Shown one piece after another: positions 1 to 7,679 of a stretch of DNA of 44,156 nucleotides. Every line of letters starts with the position of its first letter. Position 1 is the first letter of the stretch. The stretch lies in NCBI GenBank assembly GCA_030427985.1, contig JAUIBH010000025.1:1-44156 (forward strand). Direction: 5' to 3'. This stretch comes from Bacteroidia bacterium (lineage in GTDB: Bacteria > Bacteroidota > Bacteroidia > Flavobacteriales > Flavobacteriaceae). A model generated the notes under the pieces. It worked only from the letters and a program-made list of their open reading frames with translations. It was not told the DNA's origin and did no database searches. Made by a program: the position numbers and the translations under genes.

Positions 1-1980
1 AGCAGTTTCGGCTGCGGAAAGCGCATCAAAACTGACTCCGGTTCTTCCCATCAACGATTCGCGGGTTCTTGGATATCCGATGGCCCTAGGCGGGAAAAGA
101 CTCAATTTTTCCTTTGGAATGGCAACCACTTCGGCATCCAAGGTCTTTAGGATAGATTCCAATGCTTTTTCCTGTACCGCTTGATTTACGGGTTCCACCA
201 CACGTTGCCCATCTCCTTTGACTGCATAATTGTAATCGAGTCCACCCACAACTTTTGAAACGGCTTCGGTCTGATAGCGATGGAAAAAATACAAGGGTGC
301 AAAAACCTCTTCCAAAACGGAATTGGGTTCTCCAGTTCGAATGTTATCAATGGAGAAATTATTGATGGCCGTTTTCCTGATCTGCAACACACTTTCCAAC
401 TCCTGACTGGCACTTTTACCATTGTCCCACAAGTGAGCCAAGGCATGGGCGCCCCCGGTGGGTCTGGCATCTTGATCGGAAATATATCGTAAACCATCAT
501 CTTGTGCCTTTTTTAAAATAGCATTCAGCCCTTCTTTTTCTGAAGTCCCACTTGGAAAATCAGCATAGGAATAGGCTACTGTGACCTTGTCCCATTCCCC
601 AATTCCGGTATCGTATGCATTGGAAAAATCAATGGTATTTCCCTTCAATTCAAATTGTGGATGCGGATAATCCATCACAGAAGCCCTGTTGTTGGTGCTT
701 GCTGCAAAATTGTGTGCAAACCCAAGGGTGTGTCCTATTTCATGTGCAGACAATTGACGAATTCGAGCAAGGGCCATGTCCAACATGGGTTGGTAATTGT
801 CGTCACGTTCCGCAAAAGGTTTGTTCATCAAAGCTTGGGCAATTAAAAAATCCTGCCGAATGCGCAAACTTCCCAAGCTTACATGACCTTTCATAATTTC
901 GCCTGTTCGTGGGTCAGTTATGCTGCTACCATAGCTCCAACCCCTCGTAGAGCGGTGTACCCACTGAATCACATTATACCGAACATCCAAGGGGTCCGCA
1001 TCATCTGGCAATATTTTAAGTTGAAAAGCATCTTTGTACCCAATGGCCTCAAAGGCTTGGTTCCACCATTTTCCGCCTTCCAACAATGCAGAGCGAACGG
1101 GCTCAGGGGTTCCGTTGTCCAAATAATAGATGATGGGTTCCACTGCTTCGCTTACTGCAGCACCGGGATTCTTTTTTTCCAAACGATGGCGGGTGATGAA
1201 ACGCTTTAAAATGGGTTCCTGCACCGGAGTGGCATAATCATAATAGGTCAACGGATATGAACCGCACCGAGGGTCGAAAACCCTTTTTTTGTATTTGTTA
1301 TCGGGTAACTCAATCAAGGAGTGGTGTTGCGCCACGGTCACCAAACTAGGATTGGGGGTCACAGACTGAATCCATGCGCCTTCTGGATTCCCTTTAAAGG
1401 TAAGAGTAACATCAAATTCCACATTTTTAGGAAATGCTTTGGTGCGCTCAAAAGCTAATGCACTTTTGGAAACATCCAAACTATAGGTTCCCTGTTTGGA
1501 CGCTTTTAATGTATTGGATACGCCATGGGCATCACGCATCAAAAAATCGGTAAAATCAATTAAATAACTGCCTTTAGACTCTTCTTCAATCTTAAAACCG
1601 TGCAAAATGGATTTGGCAAAAGCTTGTTCCACCGATTTTCGTTCCAATTCATTATCTGTAATGGCGCGGTAGTTAAGGTTGGGTTGCACTAGCAGTAACT
1701 TGTTCCCTGCTTTTTTAAAGTAAACCACCTGTTCGTTCCCCAATTGCCCCCTGTCCAGACCAATATCGTTGCTTCCAATACCACTACTCAGCGAGTAGAC
1801 ATATAAAAACTCTTTGTCGAGTTCATCAACTTCCAGATATATTTTATCCGAAGCATCATCATAATAAAAGTTGAAATAGCCATTGAATTTTTGGAAATCC
1901 TTGGCCTTGTCAAAGGTTTGTCCATATACCGAAGTATACAAACAACCCAATAATGTAACGAGGGTAAATATGTTCTTCAT
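1..1980 (-). CDS. Secreted zinc-dependent metalloprotease (DUF5117/DUF4953 type), 3' end missing
   Basis: The gene runs off the left edge, so only the first 660 codons are present. It opens with a signal peptide (MKNIFTLVTLLGCLYTSVYG, then QTF). The extended metzincin-like zinc motif HEIGHTLGFAHN lies at residues 413-424: His413, His417 and His423 would bind zinc and Glu414 would be the base. The sequence before it (DPRTGEIMKG, QWVHRSTRGW) is typical of the large Bacteroidota family annotated as zinc-dependent metalloprotease with DUF5118, DUF5117 and DUF4953 domains, usually about 800-850 residues, so roughly 150-200 residues are lost. It should act in the periplasm or outside the cell as an endopeptidase; the substrate is unknown. 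It is divergent from the ATP-grasp operon. The frame is open throughout. The family call is firm, the biological role is not. Confidence 0.9.
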   Translation of the reverse strand, partial: MKNIFTLVTLLGCLYTSVYGQTFDKAKDFQKFNGYFNFYYDDASDKIYLEVDELDKEFLYVYSLSSGIGSNDIGLDRGQLGNEQVVYFKKAGNKLLLVQPNLNYRAITDNELERKSVEQAFAKSILHGFKIEEESKGSYLIDFTDFLMRDAHGVSNTLKASKQGTYSLDVSKSALAFERTKAFPKNVEFDVTLTFKGNPEGAWIQSVTPNPSLVTVAQHHSLIELPDNKYKKRVFDPRCGSYPLTYYDYATPVQEPILKRFITRHRLEKKNPGAAVSEAVEPIIYYLDNGTPEPVRSALLEGGKWWNQAFEAIGYKDAFQLKILPDDADPLDVRYNVIQWVHRSTRGWSYGSSITDPRTGEIMKGHVSLGSLRIRQDFLIAQALMNKPFAERDDNYQPMLDMALARIRQLSAHEIGHTLGFAHNFAASTNNRASVMDYPHPQFELKGNTIDFSNAYDTGIGEWDKVTVAYSYADFPSGTSEKEGLNAILKKAQDDGLRYISDQDARPTGGAHALAHLWDNGKSASQELESVLQIRKTAINNFSIDNIRTGEPNSVLEEVFAPLYFFHRYQTEAVSKVVGGLDYNYAVKGDGQRVVEPVNQAVQEKALESILKTLDAEVVAIPKEKLSLFPPRAIGYPRTRESLMGRTGVSFDALSAAETA

Positions 1981-2109
1981 GATTGAGTAGTTATTGGTTT
2001 TAAAAATATGTAAATCATTTTAAAAAACCCTGCGATTTCTCCTTTTCCAACCCAAAATATAAATTGATAAAAATCGCTACCAATTTTTGCTTCATTCATT
2101 TTTATGCTC

Positions 2110-2155
2110 ATGGATTTTTAACTAATGTTTATTTCATAAGACATTGAAAATCCAT
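2110..2155. repeat. 9-bp perfect inverted repeat upstream of the ATP-grasp gene
   Basis: ATGGATTTT at 2110-2118 is repeated inverted as AAAATCCAT at 2147-2155, with a 28-base loop, 20 bases before the ATP-grasp start codon. The divergent spacer 1981-2174 is otherwise AT-rich without a clear promoter match on either strand. The repeat could be an operator or an RNA hairpin; chance is possible in such AT-rich sequence. Confidence 0.3.
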
Positions 2156-2174
2156 ATTTTACTTAAAAAACAAT

Positions 2175-3641
2175 ATGGAATCAGCCACGGATAAAACCAT
2201 CTTTTCCAGTTATGTACGTAAAGAAGGTCTTTTTGATGAAGTCTTTAAAAACAACGGGGATGTTAAGTCTGTGTACCAGAAGCTTTTAGACTTATATGGA
2301 TCTAGGTCTATTGAGGATTACGTTAACTTGAACACTAAGGCTAAATCGTCTTTTTTTAACCAAGGCATTACGTTTCAGGTGTACGGCGACAAGCAAAGTC
2401 AAGAGAAAATTTTCCCTTTTGACCTCTTTCCGAGAATCATCGACCCAAAAGAATGGGAAATCATAGAAAAAGGAGCTATTCAACGAAGTTTGGCCTTGAA
2501 TCATTTTTTATGGGACGTCTATCACGATAAAAAGATTGTAAAAGATGGCATTGTCCCAATCGAGCTACTGAGTTCCTCGCCCAATTACCTGCATCAAATG
2601 ATGGATGTGGATCCACCGAGCAAAATCTACAACCATATTTCGGGAACGGATATTATTAAACATTCCGATGGAAATTATTATGTTTTGGAAGACAATATCC
2701 GCTGCCCTTCTGGAGTGAGTTATGTCATCTGCAACCGCACTGCCCTAAAACGTGCTCTTTTTGGCGTATTCAATCACTATAAAACCCATACGGTGACCAA
2801 TTATGCCGAAAACCTGCTCAACCTCTTGGAAAGTGTAAAGCCGCCAGGGGTAGATTCTCCCGTTTGCGTGGTAATTACCCCGGGAATGTTCAATTCGGCG
2901 TATTACGAACATTCCTATTTGGCCAAGGCCATGGGGGTAGAGTTGGTGGAAGGTCGTGATCTTTTTGTTGAAAATGACTTTGTATACATGAAAACCACAC
3001 AGGGTCCTGTTCGGGTTGATGTGGTGTACCGAAGGGTTGATGATCTATTCATTGACCCCATGGAGTTCAATCCTGATTCTGCCTTGGGTGTTCCGGGATT
3101 GTTCGCTGCCTACCGAAAAGGGAATGTGACCATTGCCAATGCACCGGGAACCGGAGTTGCCGATGACAAGGCCATATACACCTATGTTCCTGAAATCATT
3201 AAATATTATTTGGACGAGGAGCCCATTCTAAAAAATGTACATACCTATCATTGTAGCAGACCCGATGAGTTGCAATATGTGCTGGACCATGTCAAGGAGT
3301 TGGTGATAAAACCCGTGGATGAGGCTGGTGGCTATGGTATCTCCATTGGAAATAGACTGACCAAGGATGAAATTGAAAAAGTAAAGGCCGAGGTTAAAGC
3401 CAACCCCAGAAAATATGTCGCTCAGCCTATTATGTCCCTATCCGTGCATCCAACCTATATAGATGAAAAAGAATCCTTTGAGCAACGCCATGTAGACCTG
3501 AGGACTTTCACTGTTCTAGGGCATGACCAACAATTTGTGTTAAAGGGCGGACTAACCCGTGTGGCCTTAAAAGAAGGGAATTTAATCGTAAACTCATCCC
3601 AAGGTGGTGGATCTAAGGATACCTGGGTATTAAAACAATAA
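2175..3641 (+). CDS. Circularly permuted ATP-grasp protein (COG2308 / CP_ATPgrasp family)
   Basis: The 488-residue product matches the circularly permuted ATP-grasp family in length and in conserved blocks: NHFLWDVYHD near residue 112, LEDNIRCPSGVSYV near 170, the TPGMFNSAYYEH block, LVIKPVDEAGGYGISIG near 375, and a C-terminal RHVDLRTFTV block. ATP-grasp enzymes form amide or similar bonds by acyl-phosphate chemistry. This subfamily has been predicted computationally to be an amidoligase making a peptide or peptide-like compound, but I know of no established substrate. It is the first gene of a three-gene operon: the alpha-E gene follows after 7 bases and the transglutaminase-like gene about 40 bases later. 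There is no signal peptide, so it is cytoplasmic. The family is certain; the reaction is inference. Confidence 0.92.
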   Translation: MESATDKTIFSSYVRKEGLFDEVFKNNGDVKSVYQKLLDLYGSRSIEDYVNLNTKAKSSFFNQGITFQVYGDKQSQEKIFPFDLFPRIIDPKEWEIIEKGAIQRSLALNHFLWDVYHDKKIVKDGIVPIELLSSSPNYLHQMMDVDPPSKIYNHISGTDIIKHSDGNYYVLEDNIRCPSGVSYVICNRTALKRALFGVFNHYKTHTVTNYAENLLNLLESVKPPGVDSPVCVVITPGMFNSAYYEHSYLAKAMGVELVEGRDLFVENDFVYMKTTQGPVRVDVVYRRVDDLFIDPMEFNPDSALGVPGLFAAYRKGNVTIANAPGTGVADDKAIYTYVPEIIKYYLDEEPILKNVHTYHCSRPDELQYVLDHVKELVIKPVDEAGGYGISIGNRLTKDEIEKVKAEVKANPRKYVAQPIMSLSVHPTYIDEKESFEQRHVDLRTFTVLGHDQQFVLKGGLTRVALKEGNLIVNSSQGGGSKDTWVLKQ

Positions 3642-3648
3642 GAACTTT

Positions 3649-4596
3649 ATGCTAGCACGAGTAGCCAATAATTTATTCTGGATGGGAAGGTATATTGAAC
3701 GGGCAGAACATGTGGCCCGTTTTATGAACGTGAACTATTTTTCATCTTTGGACGCCCCTAACCAATTATCACAATCCAGACAGTTTGTGCTTCGGTCCAT
3801 GCTCTTCATGGTAGGCGACCCTGTGCATGATGAGTCCCTAAAACTCAATGAACCTGATATTTTATATGACATTGGGTTGAACCCAGAGAAAAACTATTCC
3901 ATCATCAACAGTATTAAAGTGGCCAGGGAAAATGCCAATAGTTCGCGTGATTTAATCTCCACTGAACTGTACGAAAGTCTCAATAAGTTTTATCACTATG
4001 TGATGAACTATCCTACGGACACTTTTGTAAAAACCAATCTGTACGACTTCACGGTGAACATCACCGAAATGACCGCGGTTCTCCGCGGGAAAATACGAGG
4101 TACACTATTGCATGACGAGGTATATGCCATCATTATGATGGGAGTAAATATTGAACGGGCCATACAGATTACACGTATCATCAATACAAAATACAATGAT
4201 GCCCTCATGGCCAAGGGAAGTTATGGCGATCCCATCGGCAATAGTTTTGAATGGACTACCTTACTGAAATGCGCCGAATCTTATGATATGATGCGGCGAC
4301 TGTACAAAAAATCGCCCAACAGCACCTCTACCCTTGAGTTTTTGTTGTTGAATGGAAGGTGCCCACGTTCCTTTATGAACTGCATTAACCAGGTATACAA
4401 ACATATCCTTGAAATTGATAAAAAAGTAGAATATGCCAAATGCTCAACCGCCTTTATGGTGGGTAAAATACGGGCAGAATTTGAGTTTAAACAGATTGAG
4501 GAGATACAGGAGGATATTCAAGGAAATCTAAACCTGATCCTTAATAAAATGTTTAAAATTAGTGAGAACATGGAGAATGAATTCTTCCACTACTAG
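3649..4596 (+). CDS. Alpha-E domain protein (COG2307 / DUF403)
   Basis: The 315-residue helical protein begins with the family's diagnostic N-terminus, LFWMGRYIERAEHVAR (about residues 9-24), and shows the later conserved segments FLLLNGRCPRSFMNCI and YAKCSTAFMVGKIR. The alpha-E family is almost always encoded beside a circularly permuted ATP-grasp and a transglutaminase-like protein, as here. No enzymatic motif is visible and there is no signal peptide. A role as a partner or scaffold of the ATP-grasp ligase is the usual inference. The start follows the upstream stop by 7 bases, indicating co-transcription and possibly translational coupling. Confidence 0.92.
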   Translation: MLARVANNLFWMGRYIERAEHVARFMNVNYFSSLDAPNQLSQSRQFVLRSMLFMVGDPVHDESLKLNEPDILYDIGLNPEKNYSIINSIKVARENANSSRDLISTELYESLNKFYHYVMNYPTDTFVKTNLYDFTVNITEMTAVLRGKIRGTLLHDEVYAIIMMGVNIERAIQITRIINTKYNDALMAKGSYGDPIGNSFEWTTLLKCAESYDMMRRLYKKSPNSTSTLEFLLLNGRCPRSFMNCINQVYKHILEIDKKVEYAKCSTAFMVGKIRAEFEFKQIEEIQEDIQGNLNLILNKMFKISENMENEFFHY

Positions 4597-4635
4597 ACCA
4601 ATTTAATTAACTTGGTCCGATTGAAATTTTGCCCC

Positions 4636-5496
4636 ATGTTCTATGAATATGAAATAGATTACGACACCCAAAACTCTTATGAACAAGGGTTAAAGGAAGC
4701 CTTTTGGCAATTTCTGGTCATTCCAGAAGAAAATGACACCCAAGAAGTTACGTATTGGCATTTTGAAAATGATTTGGGCGAACGGAACAGTGTTTCGGTA
4801 AATGGACTGGGGTTCAAAACCGTGCAAGTACGATCCAAAATGGAGATTGACCATATCGTATTCAACGCACACTTTAAATTGATTAAGAAAGAGATCAACC
4901 CGTTTGATTTTGAGTTGCCACTGGATTCAAAAGAAGAGTTTGTAGAACTCCGAAGCCTTGATTTCAGAACAGATCATGAGCCCTTCCTCAGAAATACCCG
5001 ATTGACCCATCTTCCTGAAAAATATGCCTCCATTTTTTCGTTTGATGAAAATGTGAGCTTATTTGAGAATTTACAGGCACTGAACCAATGGGTTTTCAAC
5101 AAAATATTTTTCAAGCCCGGTGTCACCGATGTACGTACGCACATGGAGGAGATTATTGAAAAAAGACATGGGGTTTGTCAAGATTTCACCCATCTATTCT
5201 GTGCCATTGCCAAGAAGAATGGGGTCCCCGCCCGATATGTTTCGGGATATCTGCACCAAGGCAGCGGATTCTTCGGCGATTCCCAAATGCATGCTTGGGT
5301 AGAGGCCTTTGTACCCAATGCCGGGTGGATAGGCTTTGACCCCACCAATAACCTATTGGCCAACCACAACCACATTAAAGTATGCCACGGTAAGGACTAC
5401 ACGGATTGTGCGCCGCTAAAAGGTGTGGTTTACACGTTTGGCAAAAATGAGACCAAATATTCGGTTTCAGTGAAAGCTGCCCAACAACAGCAATAG
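4636..5496 (+). CDS. Transglutaminase-like cysteine peptidase (COG1305), third gene of the ATP-grasp operon
   Basis: The product has an N-terminal beta-rich domain typical of bacterial transglutaminase-like proteins and a C-terminal papain-like core. The catalytic Cys lies in KRHGVCQDFTHLFCAIAK, the His in DSQMHAWVEAFV and the Asp in GWIGFDPTNN, so the triad is complete. The open frame extends back to a TTG at 4612, but ATG 4636 gives the family-like beginning MFYEYEIDYDTQNSY and is preferred; a start at 4612 would add eight residues. It is probably a peptidase or amidase, or a transferase acting on amide bonds. In this operon the natural idea is that it trims or transfers what the ATP-grasp enzyme makes. 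No signal peptide is seen. Confidence 0.88.
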   Translation: MFYEYEIDYDTQNSYEQGLKEAFWQFLVIPEENDTQEVTYWHFENDLGERNSVSVNGLGFKTVQVRSKMEIDHIVFNAHFKLIKKEINPFDFELPLDSKEEFVELRSLDFRTDHEPFLRNTRLTHLPEKYASIFSFDENVSLFENLQALNQWVFNKIFFKPGVTDVRTHMEEIIEKRHGVCQDFTHLFCAIAKKNGVPARYVSGYLHQGSGFFGDSQMHAWVEAFVPNAGWIGFDPTNNLLANHNHIKVCHGKDYTDCAPLKGVVYTFGKNETKYSVSVKAAQQQQ

Positions 5497-5521
5497 ATTA
5501 TAGAATGTGCTGAAAGAAACT

Positions 5522-5529
5522 TACTTTTG
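5522..5529 (+). promoter_or_regulatory. Bacteroidota -7 box for prfB (TACTTTTG)
   Basis: TACTTTTG is an exact match to the Bacteroidota sigma-ABfA -7 consensus TAnnTTTG. Transcription would begin near 5536, giving prfB a leader of roughly ten bases. No good TTG is seen at -33. It suggests prfB is transcribed separately from the transglutaminase gene. Confidence 0.45.
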
Positions 5530-5544
5530 CCCAAAATTGAATAC

Positions 5545-6640
5545 ATGGTAACCACAGATCAGCAAAAAGATCTTATTGAGCGCCTTGGTGCGTTAAGGAG
5601 GTATCTTTGACATTGATGCCAAACTCATTGAAATAGAAAACGAGGAGGAAAAAACCCTTGAGCCTGATTTTTGGGACAATCCACAAGAGGCCCAAAAACA
5701 AATGCAAGCCCTCAAATCCAAGAAAAAGTGGGTGGAAGATTACGAATCTGCCAAAACGTTGGTCAGTGATCTTGAGGTGTTGTCTGAATTTCAACAAGCT
5801 GGTGAAGTTTCGGAAGAAGAGGTAACCCAACAGTACACAAAAGCACTGGACCTCATTGAAAATTTGGAGTTCAAAAACATGCTTTCTGATGAAGGGGACG
5901 AACTCACCGCAGTGCTTCAGATTACAGCTGGTGCCGGTGGAACGGAGAGTTGCGACTGGGCCTCCATGCTCATGCGGATGTATCTCATGTGGGCTGAAAA
6001 GAACGGGTACAAAGTAAAGGAGCTCAACTACCAAGAAGGTGATGTGGCCGGAATCAAGACCGTAACCTTGGAAATTGAAGGCGAATATGCCTTTGGGTGG
6101 CTCAAAGGTGAGAACGGGGTACATAGATTGGTACGCATTTCTCCTTTTGATAGCAATGCCAAGCGGCATACCTCGTTCGCATCGGTATATGTATACCCAT
6201 TGGTGGACGATACCATTGAGATTGAGGTAAATCCATCCGATATCGAAATTACCACCGCACGTTCCAGTGGAGCTGGTGGTCAGAATGTAAACAAGGTGGA
6301 AACCAAGGTACAGCTGGTGCATAAACCTACGGGTATTCAAATTTCTTGTTCCGATTCCCGTTCGCAGCACGATAACCGTGCAACGGCCATGAAAATGTTG
6401 AAGTCGCAATTGTATGAGATTGAACTTCGGAAAAAACAAGAGGCCCGGGCTGAAATAGAATCCTCAAAAATGAAGATTGAGTGGGGTTCCCAAATCCGGA
6501 ATTATGTGATGCATCCTTATAAATTGGTAAAAGATGTACGCAGTGGTGAGGAAACCGGTAACGTGGATGCTGTTATGGATGGGGAAATCAATCCGTTTTT
6601 AAAGGCCTACCTTATGATGATGGGGCAGAAAGAAGAATAG
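5545..6640 (+). CDS. prfB: Peptide chain release factor 2, with programmed +1 frameshift
   Basis: Reading starts at ATG 5545, gives 21 codons and reaches an in-frame TGA at 5608-5610. Decoding then continues in the +1 frame from GAC 5609 to the TAG ending at 6640, for a product of about 364 residues, the normal RF2 length. The SPF tripeptide that reads UGA/UAA stops is at about residues 199-201, inside [12 protein letters not shown]. The GGQ catalytic loop is at about 244-246, inside [13 protein letters not shown]2 ends translation at UAA and UGA codons, and its level is set by the frameshift at its own early UGA. A gene caller that ignores recoding would start at 5702 and lose the first 52 residues. 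Confidence 0.96.
5595..5611 (+). promoter_or_regulatory. prfB +1 programmed frameshift signal
   Basis: The bases read AAGGAGG TAT CTT TGA C. A strong internal Shine-Dalgarno-like AAGGAGG ends three bases before the slippery CTT, which is followed by the in-frame TGA and a C, the weak-termination context. This is the classical RF2 autoregulation site: low RF2 makes the ribosome pause at UGA and slip from CUU to UUU. The spacing matches the Escherichia coli site. It is notable because Shine-Dalgarno sequences are rare before genes in this group. Confidence 0.93.
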
Positions 6641-6742
6641 ATGGAAAAGGACAAAAGAGCAAAGAAAAAAGAGAAAAGACGTAAGGTAAAAGTATGGGAT
6701 ATATTACCAATAACCAGTAATCCAGTAACTGATAACCAATAA
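6641..6742 (+). CDS. Possible 33-residue lysine/arginine-rich peptide
   Basis: An ATG directly abuts the prfB stop codon and opens 33 codons. The first half is very basic (KDKRAKKKEKRRKVKV) and the second half reads WDILPITSNPVTDNQ. The frame ends two bases before the arsC start. The second half is encoded by a tract of near-repeats (ACCAATAACCAGTAA, then TCCAGTAACTGATAACCAA), which looks more like a spacer than conserved protein. Tight packing favours translation, the odd C-terminus argues against a conserved gene. Unrecognised; low confidence. Confidence 0.3.
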   Translation: MEKDKRAKKKEKRRKVKVWDILPITSNPVTDNQ

Positions 6743-6744
6743 GT

Positions 6745-7086
6745 ATGATTACAATTTATCACAATCCAAGATGTAGAAAATCCAGGGAAGGACTGGACGT
6801 ATTGGAAAAATCAGGTCACGATTTTGAAGTCGTAAAGTATTTGGATGAAGTTCCATCCAAAGAAGAGCTTAAGACCATTATTGAATATCTTGGCATAGCT
6901 CCTCTGGAGTTAATTCGTAAAAACGAAGCAATCTGGAAGGAACAGTACAAGGGAAAAACACTTTCAGATGATGAACTCATTACGGCCATGGTGGAAAACC
7001 CCAAATTAATTGAACGCCCCATAGTGGTAAAGGATAAAAAGGCGGTGATTGGCCGACCTTCAGAAAAAATCAATACCTTGCTATAG
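6745..7086 (+). CDS. arsC: ArsC-family (glutaredoxin-type) arsenate reductase
   Basis: The 113-residue protein starts MITIYHNPRCRKSREG, with the catalytic cysteine at residue 10 in the CxxS form. The three arginines that bind the oxyanion in E. coli ArsC have counterparts at Arg58 (ELIRKNE), Arg91 (LIERPIVV) and Arg104 (VIGRPSEK). It would reduce arsenate to arsenite using glutathione/glutaredoxin or another thiol. No ars efflux or ArsR gene is nearby, so a housekeeping or other redox role is possible; related Spx/YffB proteins share the fold. It lies two bases after the small basic frame downstream of prfB and is probably co-transcribed with it. Confidence 0.87.
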   Translation: MITIYHNPRCRKSREGLDVLEKSGHDFEVVKYLDEVPSKEELKTIIEYLGIAPLELIRKNEAIWKEQYKGKTLSDDELITAMVENPKLIERPIVVKDKKAVIGRPSEKINTLL

Positions 7087-7110
7087 TATTAGGAACGTAT
7101 TCATTAGGCT

Positions 7111-7578
7111 ATGAAAAGTACACAAACCCTCGTTTTTTTAACTTTTTTGACAGCCCTATTGTGTGTTGCCGACCTTGCGGCGCAATACGGGTATGGGTCT
7201 CCTTACGGTAATAGATATGGTAGGCGGCAAAGCACCCTACCCAGGGTGCAAGAAACCCCAAAAGAAGTGGAACCACCCACTGCCGAAGAGGTTGTGGACC
7301 AACAAATGCCCTCCATTACAGAAGCCTTGGGTCTAAATCCTTTTGAGGAAGCTGTGGTACGTACTACCTTGGTGCAATCTGTGCAACAGCGAATAGAACT
7401 TCAAATTTTGGAATTGGAGCCTTTAAAAATGAAGGAAGAATATGAGAAAATTTTTAAAAGGCAAAACGATGAGCTAAAAGCCGGTTTGCCCGAAGACAAG
7501 TACAATGCTTTTATAGAACTTCAGGAAAACAGTTTCAAATCAAAAAAGAAGAAGAAAAAGAAAAAGAAAAAAGATTAA
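7111..7578 (+). CDS. Secreted protein of unknown function with a polylysine tail
   Basis: The 155-residue product has a signal peptide ending in LAAQ (about residues 1-25). A Gly/Tyr/Arg-rich stretch follows (YGYGSPYGNRYGRR), then a proline/glutamate linker, a helical region from about 60 to 140 and a C-terminus of eleven consecutive lysines before the final Asp. The helical part (ITEALGLNPFEEAVVRTTL, then ELQILELEPLKMKEEYEKI) resembles small Bacteroidota periplasmic helical proteins but I cannot name a family. The Lys tract is encoded by mixed AAA/AAG codons, 7543-7572. A polycationic tail could bind nucleic acid, lipopolysaccharide or acidic polymers. It is 24 bases after arsC and 101 bases before the outer membrane protein. 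Confidence 0.7.
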   Translation: MKSTQTLVFLTFLTALLCVADLAAQYGYGSPYGNRYGRRQSTLPRVQETPKEVEPPTAEEVVDQQMPSITEALGLNPFEEAVVRTTLVQSVQQRIELQILELEPLKMKEEYEKIFKRQNDELKAGLPEDKYNAFIELQENSFKSKKKKKKKKKKD

Positions 7579-7679
7579 CAAATCATTAAGGTCATTCACG
7601 GGAACAAGTGTGTTGTTGACGGATAATAATTTCAGTTCTACTTTATTTCATAACAACTTTGTTTGCATAAAATCAAACT

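Noticed and set aside
186-500. Minus-strand frame of 104 codons
   Set aside because: It lies inside the zinc metalloprotease gene in another frame; the metalloprotease frame carries the conserved zinc motif and is open across the whole stretch.
883-1209. Plus-strand frame of 108 codons
   Set aside because: Antisense to the metalloprotease coding sequence, with no recognisable domain.
5573-6439. Minus-strand frame of 288 codons
   Set aside because: Long but antisense to prfB, whose SPF and GGQ motifs are certain; the antisense protein has no sensible domain or membrane pattern.
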